Source of the DNA: CAZVLQ01 sp964628185
GTDB taxonomy: Bacteria > Pseudomonadota > Zetaproteobacteria > Mariprofundales > Mariprofundaceae
Length of the DNA: 16,140 nt
Direction of reading: 5' to 3'
NCBI GenBank assembly: GCA_964628185.1
Contig: CAZVLQ010000030.1
Coordinates: 1 to 16,140 of the forward strand
Every line of letters begins with the position of its first letter. The first letter of the stretch is position 1. This document shows, in pieces, positions 1 to 3,480 of this stretch. The position numbers and the translations under genes were made by a program. The notes beneath the pieces are model-generated. The model was not told where the DNA came from. It saw only the letters and a list, made by a program, of their open reading frames with translations, and searched no databases.

Positions 1-284
1 TGAATTTACCGAGTGGACTTTTAGCTCGCTATCTTCATTTGACAGACCTCATGCTTGAGTTTGGTTCCAATCTTGGCGCACCACATACAAAAGCGGTTGA
101 AAATGGTTTGTTTGAACTGCGGGTCAAAGGCACAGAAGGTATTGCACGGGTGTTCTATTGCACAAAAATTGGGAAACGCATTGTCATGTTGCATGTATTT
201 GTCAAAAAGACTCAAAAAATACCGAAGAGAGAACTAAAATTAGCAATGAAGAGAATGAACGAGGTGCTACACCATGAATCATAA
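1..284 (+). CDS. HigB/Gp49-type (RelE superfamily) toxin, 5'-partial
   Basis: The reading frame is open from base 3 to the stop at 282-284, so the gene begins left of the window. A TTG at 39 could serve as a start, but the residues before it (LPSGLLARYLHLTD) continue the family pattern, so the longer reading is preferred. The C-terminal part carries the hallmarks of the phage-derived Gp49-like/HigB toxin family (Pfam PF05973): GLFELRVKG, then GIARVFYC, then HVFVKKTQKIP. Members are RelE-fold mRNA interferases acting at the ribosome; this is family knowledge, not shown here. The toxin comes first and overlaps the antitoxin gene by 11 nt, the HigBA order, so the two are probably translationally coupled. 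The DNA is AT-rich compared with the core genes to the right. It is the first visible cassette of the array. Confidence 0.85.
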   Translation, partial: NLPSGLLARYLHLTDLMLEFGSNLGAPHTKAVENGLFELRVKGTEGIARVFYCTKIGKRIVMLHVFVKKTQKIPKRELKLAMKRMNEVLHHES

Positions 285-558
285 ACAGTTAAAAGAAAAA
301 GCATTGGATAATGCGTTGGTTCGTAAGGAATATGAATCCTTAAAGCCTGAATTCAATCTGTTGCGTGAAATGTTAAAAGCACGGCAGAATGCAGGTTTAA
401 GTCAGGCTGATATTGCTGAGCGTATGGGAACCAAGCCTCCTGCGGTCACTCGACTTGAATCTTCCTTAACAAGTGGCCGTCATTCACCATCCATTGCTAC
501 ACTCAAAAAATATGCAGAAGCGGTTAACTGTCATCTGGAAATAAAGCTTGTGCATTAA
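274..558 (+). CDS. XRE-family antitoxin of the first HigBA-type module
   Basis: A 94-residue protein with a helix-turn-helix of the Cro/C1 (XRE) type at about residues 32-60: LREMLKARQNAGLSQADIAE, followed by a second helix around KPPAVTRLE. This is the usual HigA-like partner of Gp49-type toxins. It is expected to neutralise the toxin and to repress the operon by binding DNA. The start is supported by GAGGTG at 259-264, about nine bases before the ATG, and lies inside the 3' end of the toxin gene. The gene ends five bases before an attC-like site, as expected for an integron cassette. A promoter would lie left of the window. Confidence 0.85.
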   Translation: MNHKQLKEKALDNALVRKEYESLKPEFNLLREMLKARQNAGLSQADIAERMGTKPPAVTRLESSLTSGRHSPSIATLKKYAEAVNCHLEIKLVH

Positions 559-563
559 ATTTG

Positions 564-633
564 GCATGACCAATCGCTCCACCCGACCAAAAACCGCTGC
601 GCGGTTTCCGGCGGGTGAGCTTGGGCGTTAGGC
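564..633 (+). other. attC-like integron recombination site 1
   Basis: About 70 bp of imperfect palindrome follow the antitoxin gene. The right end holds a canonical R' box GTTAGGC (627-633) preceded by the L' region TGAGCTTGGGC. The left L'' segment (570-585) pairs with 612-624 except for two unpaired stretches, the extrahelical bases typical of attC. The apical stem is AAACCGC-TGC-GCGGTTT (591-607). The R'' box (GCATGAC, 564-570) is degenerate. The R' box on the right sets the cassette orientation: the integrase gene should lie to the left. Confidence 0.82.
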
Positions 634-654
634 TATAAAAAGAGAAGGTGAATA

Positions 655-927
655 GTGCTATTTGAATGGGATCGTAGGAAAGCAAAATCCAATTTGAAAA
701 AGCATGACATTTCATTTCAGGAAGCTGCTACAGTATTTGGCGATGCGTTGGCGATCACCTTTGACGACCCAGATCATTCCGTCAATGAGCACAGGTTCCT
801 GACGTTTGGATTGTCACGGACAGGTAAAGCGATCATTGTTTCCCATACTGAAAGGGATAAATCAATGAGGATTATAAGCGCTAGGCTGATGACGAAACGA
901 GAGAGGAAGATTTATGAAGAAGGCTAA
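655..927 (+). CDS. brnT: BrnT-family toxin (DUF497)
   Basis: The 90-residue product matches the BrnT/DUF497 pattern along its whole length: FEWDRRKAKSNLKKH near the N terminus, then SFQEAATVFGD, then RFLTFGLSRTGK, VSHTERD and the C-terminal RIISARLMTKRERKIYEEG. BrnT has a RelE-like fold and is a type II toxin with RNase activity (family knowledge). The start is GTG at 655, preceded by AGAAGGTG at 642-649; this places the FEWD motif at the N terminus as in relatives. It overlaps the following antitoxin gene by 14 nt if that gene starts at its first ATG. The gene lies directly after attC site 1 and before attC site 2, so it forms one cassette with its antitoxin. Confidence 0.9.
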   Translation: MLFEWDRRKAKSNLKKHDISFQEAATVFGDALAITFDDPDHSVNEHRFLTFGLSRTGKAIIVSHTERDKSMRIISARLMTKRERKIYEEG

Positions 928-1150
928 GGAAGAAGATGACATGAAGGCTGAATATAAAAGAGAAGACCTTGGTTCAGGAGTTCGCGGAAAGTATTCCGAG
1001 GCGTATAAAGAGTCACATAATATCGTCTTGCTTCAGCCTGAAGTGGCAAAAGCTTTTCCGACAGAGGAAGCCGTGAATAACGCATTGAAATCCTTAATCA
1101 AGGTAGCTCAAACATCAATTGGCCTAACCAAGCGCTCCAGCCGACCCTAA
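914..1150 (+). CDS. Antitoxin partner of BrnT
   Basis: The product (78 residues from the ATG at 914, 69 from the ATG at 941) has the RGKYSEAY and IVLLQPEVAKAFPTEEAVNN segments that I know from antitoxins paired with DUF497 toxins. It should hold the toxin inactive and bind the operator through its C-terminal ribbon-helix-helix-like part (EAVNNALKSLIKVA). The start at 941 has AAGGA at 926-930 and gives the family-like opening MKAEY; the start at 914 overlaps brnT. The last codons run through the R'' box of attC site 2 and the stop lies inside the attC stem, so the terminal residues (about GLTKRSSRP) are encoded by the recombination site, not by the ancestral gene. Confidence 0.75.
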   Translation: MKKAKEEDDMKAEYKREDLGSGVRGKYSEAYKESHNIVLLQPEVAKAFPTEEAVNNALKSLIKVAQTSIGLTKRSSRP

Positions 1151-1193
1151 AACCGCTACGCGATTTTTGGGCGGCTGAGCTTGGTCGTGAGGA
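1122..1193 (+). other. attC-like integron recombination site 2, with altered R' box
   Basis: This site is about 72 bp and closely resembles site 1. R'' is a good GCCTAAC (1122-1128). The stem CCAAGCGCTCCAGCCG (1127-1142) pairs with CGGCTGAGCTTGG (1172-1184), leaving extrahelical bases on one side. The apical part is AAAACCGC-TAC-GCGATTTT. The R' box, where IntI cuts, reads GTGAGGA (1187-1193) against the consensus GTTRRRY, so recombination here may be weak or lost. Confidence 0.78.
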
Positions 1194-1208
1194 CGGAAGG
1201 TCTGTGAC

Positions 1209-1622
1209 ATGCATGACATCATCCACGTACAAAGCCGACAGCGGGAAGAGCTCATTGACATCACCGATCAGATCAAAAAAGTGCTGCAGGCCAGTGGCGT
1301 AAAGAACGGCACGGTCTCGGTCTATGCCCAGGGAGCGACTGCAGGCGTCATGATCCAGGAAAACTGGGATGAAAGCGTGCGGACCGACGTGGTCAACCTG
1401 CTGGCGCAGCTCATCCCGAAGGGTGTGTGGCTGCACGACCGGCAGGACGGCAACGGCGACGCCCATCTGAAAGCGGGGCTGGTCGGTCCCTCGGAAACCA
1501 TTCCCGTCATTGAGGGAAGGCTCGGCCTGTCACGGTGGCAAAACATCTTTTTTTGCGAGTTTGACGGCCCGAGGGCCGACCGCAGCATTGTCTGTACCGT
1601 GCTTGCAGACTCTCCGCGTTAG
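1209..1622 (+). CDS. yjbQ: YjbQ-family (UPF0047) secondary thiamine-phosphate synthase-like protein
   Basis: The 137-residue product fits the single-domain UPF0047/YjbQ family. Landmarks are GATAGVMIQENWD (42-54), GDAHLKAGLVGPSETIPV (83-100) and a WQNIFFCEFDGPR segment (110-122). In E. coli the YjbQ protein has weak thiamine-phosphate synthase activity, but the physiological role of the family is unsettled. Many relatives have an HTTA or HTSA motif where this one has GATA, so the first histidine is missing; the second (H86, in DAHLK) is kept. GGAAGG at 1195-1200 sits 8 nt before the ATG. The gene is GC-rich, unlike the toxin-antitoxin genes on both sides, and no attC is recognisable after its stop. 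It may be a captured core-type gene or a piece of chromosome caught in the array. Confidence 0.85.
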   Translation: MHDIIHVQSRQREELIDITDQIKKVLQASGVKNGTVSVYAQGATAGVMIQENWDESVRTDVVNLLAQLIPKGVWLHDRQDGNGDAHLKAGLVGPSETIPVIEGRLGLSRWQNIFFCEFDGPRADRSIVCTVLADSPR

Positions 1623-1662
1623 CAGAACGCTACATGGTGCGCTTGAGCATAACGTAACTGGG

Positions 1663-1797
1663 TCAGGCTTTGACATCTTGACAATGGTCGACAAGTTCCC
1701 GCAGGCGGTTGGCAAGCTCCTCATCCCTTCCCGCCCGTTCCCGCATAGGTCGGTGCCAGAATTCAGTATTGCTGTTCTCATAAAACTTGAATAGCAT
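1663..1797 (-). CDS. Possible 44-residue ORF or gene remnant, unrecognised
   Basis: An open frame from ATG (1795-1797) to TGA (1663-1665) on the minus strand encodes about 44 residues, beginning MLFKFYENSNTEFWHRPM and ending with a charged helix-like stretch (ELANRLRELVDHCQDVKA). The amino-acid mix looks like real protein, and the DNA is GC-rich like yjbQ. An in-frame TGA lies seven codons upstream of the ATG, and no clear ribosome binding site is visible. It could be a small gene, a leftover of a longer one, or chance. Apart from this ORF and the palindrome next to it, I see nothing else in 1623-1820. Confidence 0.25.
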   Translation of the reverse strand: MLFKFYENSNTEFWHRPMRERAGRDEELANRLRELVDHCQDVKA

Positions 1798-1811
1798 GAT
1801 ATCCGTGCTAT
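1791..1811. promoter_or_regulatory. Candidate operator palindrome before higB
   Basis: ATAGCA (1791-1796) and TGCTAT (1806-1811) form an inverted repeat with a 9-bp spacer just upstream of the interrupted higB. Such palindromes at higBA promoters are often bound by HigA. TGCTAT could also act as a -10 box, which would put the transcription start close to the GTG at 1821. The nearest TTGAAT (1787-1792) is too close to be a normal -35 partner. Confidence 0.35.
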
Positions 1812-1952
1812 CGTGTCACTGTGATCATATCGTTCAAGGATCAAGCTACGGAAGACATATTCAATGGTGTTAATTCAAAAGTAGCGCGAAAAATTTGCCC
1901 GCGAACGTTTTGGCGCGTCGCTGCAAGGAAGCTGGATCAACTCGATTCCATT

Positions 1953-2120
1953 CTAGCCTACACTATTCATGAATCGCCGTGATGATTACGCAGGACCTTT
2001 GTTCGCAACGGATTCCGAGGAGGAAGTGCGTAGCCGTGCATACGGACGACTGACGAGGGATTCGGTGCGGACAAAGGAACAAGCAAGGGCGCGGCAGCAT
2101 TTATGAATAGTGTAGGCTAG
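1953..2120. mobile_element. MITE-like non-autonomous element with CTAG target duplication
   Basis: Perfect 18-bp inverted repeats, CTAGCCTACACTATTCAT (1953-1970) and its complement (2103-2120), bound the insertion. Taking CTAG as a 4-bp target duplication, the element itself is 160 bp (1957-2116). A TA duplication with a 162-bp element fits equally well because CTAG is itself a palindrome. A second pair of 21-bp arms (1996-2016 and 2057-2077; 17 of 21 positions pair) is placed symmetrically, so the element can fold into a long hairpin. There is no transposase, so it needs a helper in trans. CTAG duplications are known for IS5-group elements, but the parent family cannot be named from these ends. 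Confidence 0.9.
1969..2106 (+). CDS. 45-codon ORF spanning the MITE interior
   Basis: An ATG inside the left inverted repeat (1969-1971) opens a frame that crosses the whole element and stops at TGA in the right inverted repeat (2104-2106). The product begins MNRRDDYAGPLFATDSEEEV and ends KEQARARQHL; it is highly charged. It could be the fused ends of a deleted transposase gene or plain chance. No ribosome binding site is obvious. Confidence 0.2.
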   Translation: MNRRDDYAGPLFATDSEEEVRSRAYGRLTRDSVRTKEQARARQHL

Positions 2121-2287
2121 TATTGGAAGAATTAAGGATTCCTCCGGGCAATAGATTGGAAAGCCTGACTGGAGACAGGATAGATGAGTACAGTATTCGC
2201 ATTAATGAACAATATCGAATTTGTTTTATGTGGGGTGAAACAGGCCCGTACAACGTAGAAATAACGGATTATCATTAGAGGTGAATC

Positions 2288-2605
2288 ATGATACGTATTC
2301 CAGGCGATAGAGAACCTACCCATCCTGGCGAAATGCTTCGGGAAGAATTTCTTGTTCCGATGAATATAAGCCAGCGCGATCTTGCTGATGCAATCCATGT
2401 GCCCTATCAGCGCGTAAATGAACTTGTAAATAAAAAGAGAGGCATTACTCCAAGTACTGCTCTACGCTTGGCTAAGTTCTTTGGGATGTCAGCTGATTTT
2501 TGGCTTAACATGCAAATGCGCTGGGAGCTTTTCAAAGCAAAAAACACAGAAGCAAGCGAACTGAATGCAATTCAAGACTACCAGCATGTACAGAGAATCG
2601 CCTAA
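2288..2605 (+). CDS. higA: HigA-family antitoxin
   Basis: The 105-residue product opens with the HigA signature HPGEMLREEFL (residues 12-22) and has an XRE helix-turn-helix (SQRDLADAIHVPYQRVNELV, about 28-47) followed by ITPSTALRLAKFFGMSADFW, all typical of HigA. It normally neutralises HigB and represses the operon. AGAGGTGA lies directly upstream of the ATG. It starts 9 nt after the higB stop, so the pair was one operon. Its toxin is broken by the MITE, so this is now an orphan antitoxin that could still cross-repress or cross-neutralise related modules. The stop codon TAA (2603-2605) lies inside the R'' box of attC site 3. Confidence 0.92.
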   Translation: MIRIPGDREPTHPGEMLREEFLVPMNISQRDLADAIHVPYQRVNELVNKKRGITPSTALRLAKFFGMSADFWLNMQMRWELFKAKNTEASELNAIQDYQHVQRIA

Positions 2606-2662
2606 CCAAAGCATCGAGAGGGACTTCCGCTTTGCTCCAGCCCCTGATGCAGGTCGTTAGCC
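2600..2662 (+). other. attC-like integron recombination site 3
   Basis: A 63-bp site with R'' GCCTAAC (2600-2606) and R' GTTAGCC (2656-2662). Inside, GCATC (2611-2615) pairs with GATGC (2646-2650) and GGG pairs with CCC further in, with unpaired bases on one side. It differs from sites 1 and 2 and is close to site 4, with about 56 of 63 positions the same. So the array holds two attC types. Confidence 0.78.
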
Positions 2663-2682
2663 CTGTATAAAGCCATACAACA

Positions 2683-2740
2683 TGTACATTAAATTGCACA
2701 ATTATATTGCAAGTCCTATACTTGCCCTATAAGTTGTACA
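2683..2740. promoter_or_regulatory. yefM-yoeB operator and promoter region with two TGTACA cores
   Basis: TGTACA occurs at 2683-2688 (within the palindrome ATGTACAT) and at 2735-2740 (within TTGTACATG). Published work on E. coli yefM-yoeB shows that YefM-YoeB binds palindromes with a TGTACA core. The second copy overlaps the region where a promoter is expected; TTGCAA (2707-2712) and TATAAG (2728-2733) are possible -35 and -10 boxes, though their 15-bp spacing is short. Confidence 0.55.
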
Positions 2741-2755
2741 TGTGAGGTACTGAAA

Positions 2756-3010
2756 ATGAACATCGTATCATTTACTGAAGCAAGAAATAACCTTAAATCT
2801 GTATTGAATCATGTCATAGATGACGCAGACTGCACTGTTATTACAAGGCGAGATACTGAAGATGCGGTTGTGATGTCATTGGATTACTACAATAGTCTGA
2901 TGGAAACAGTTTATTTGCTAAAATCGCCCGCAAATGCTGAGCATCTAAGTAAATCTATTGAACAATTCAGACAAGACAAGATTCAAGAGCATGAGTTATT
3001 GCAGGAATGA
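2756..3010 (+). CDS. yefM: YefM-type antitoxin (Phd/YefM family)
   Basis: The 84-residue product has the N-terminal Phd/YefM DNA-binding part: VSFTEARNNLKSVLNHVIDD, then TVITRRD, then AVVMSLDYYNSLMETVYLL. The C-terminal segment (about 60-84), with the acidic end HELLQE, is the toxin-binding arm in this family. It should mask YoeB and bind the TGTACA operators upstream. GAGG at 2744-2747 supports the ATG. The stop overlaps the start of yoeB by 4 nt, a normal coupled arrangement. The gene is AT-rich like the other cassettes. Confidence 0.92.
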   Translation: MNIVSFTEARNNLKSVLNHVIDDADCTVITRRDTEDAVVMSLDYYNSLMETVYLLKSPANAEHLSKSIEQFRQDKIQEHELLQE

Positions 3011-3273
3011 TGCATTTAGCCTGGACAGATGCTGCATGGGCAGATTATGTACACTGGCAAGGTCAAGATAGAAAAACATTAAAACGTATCAATAGACTAA
3101 TCAATGATACAATGCGAAGTCCATTTTCAGGAATTGGAAAACCAGAAGCATTAAAAGAAAATCTAACTGGCTTTTGGTCTCGCAGAATAGATGATTCCCA
3201 CAGATTGGTTTATGCAGTTACCGATACGCATATCACGGTAATTTCTTGCAAGTATCATTATGAAAGAGGCTAA
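3007..3273 (+). CDS. yoeB: YoeB-type toxin, ribosome-dependent mRNase
   Basis: The 88-residue product has the full Txe/YoeB pattern: WTDAAWADYVHWQ, then SPFSGIGKPEALKENLTGFW, then SRRIDDSHRLVYAV and the C-terminal CKYHYERG. The residues used for catalysis in E. coli YoeB (E46, R65, H83 and Y84) correspond to E47, R66, H84 and Y85 here, shifted by one because of the MM start. All are present, so the toxin looks functional. Either ATG of ATGATG could be used. The TAA stop (3271-3273) is part of the R'' box of attC site 4. Confidence 0.94.
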   Translation: MMHLAWTDAAWADYVHWQGQDRKTLKRINRLINDTMRSPFSGIGKPEALKENLTGFWSRRIDDSHRLVYAVTDTHITVISCKYHYERG

Positions 3274-3330
3274 CCAAGGCATCGAGAGGGACTTCCGCTT
3301 CGCTCCGGCCCCTGATGCAGGTCATTACAC
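3268..3330 (+). other. attC-like integron recombination site 4, with decayed R' box
   Basis: The site matches site 3 over its 63 bp except for about seven positions. R'' reads GGCTAAC (3268-3274). The R' box reads ATTACAC (3324-3330) where site 3 has GTTAGCC, so the G at the cleavage point is lost. It is the last attC seen before core genes begin, in keeping with the worn distal end of an array. Confidence 0.72.
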
Positions 3331-3480
3331 AGCACGAAGCGAAAGAATATTCAGCAAAAAAGCCTTTTGCCGCTGATGCTGCATATTTGTTGTCAAAAGT
3401 TGAACGGTCTGAAATCATAGGATTTGTTTGAGCCGCGGGAATTTATTAAAAGCCTGGAATCATTAAAGAATAATGGCTAA
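3315..3480 (+). pseudogene. Frameshifted coding remnant after the last attC, unrecognised
   Basis: From ATG 3315 (inside attC site 4) a frame runs to TGA 3429-3431, giving MQVITQHEAKEYSAKKPF and then AADAAYLLSKVERSEIIGFV. At that stop a neighbouring frame carries on with EPREFIKSLESLKNNG and ends at TAA 3478-3480. Dropping one T near 3427 joins them into about 54 protein-like residues. I read this as a small gene, probably the last cassette, broken by a +1 frameshift; the family is unknown to me. Its end overlaps the end of the convergent uup gene. Confidence 0.4.

Larger units (their letters stand above)
1821..2278 (+). pseudogene. higB: higB toxin gene split by a MITE-like insertion
   Basis: The 5' part (GTG at 1821) encodes a HigB-type N terminus, MIISFKDQATEDIF, then VARRK-like FWRVAARKLDQLDSIL. 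Translation then enters the insertion and ends at TGA 1980-1982 after 53 codons. The 3' part, in another frame, gives the rest of HigB (ELRIPPGNRLESLTGDR, YSIRINEQYRICFMW, VEITDYH) and stops at 2276-2278. Taking out 164 bp (the element plus one CTAG copy) joins the two into one 97-residue frame with no other damage, near the usual HigB length of about 92. The toxin, a ribosome-dependent RelE-type mRNase in its family, should therefore be inactive. The absence of other lesions suggests a fairly recent event. Confidence 0.93.

Noticed and set aside
1..40. TTG at 39 as the true start of the first toxin
   Set aside because: The open frame continues to the window edge with residues that match the family, so the gene is cut by the window.
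1616..1630. GCGTT-AGCAG-AACGC inverted repeat at the yjbQ stop, considered as an attC or terminator
   Set aside because: It lacks the L and R box layout of attC and has no T tract; it is too short to call.
1678..1683. Perfect TTGACA box upstream of higB
   Set aside because: No -10 box lies 16-18 bases downstream, and it sits about 140 bases from the gene.
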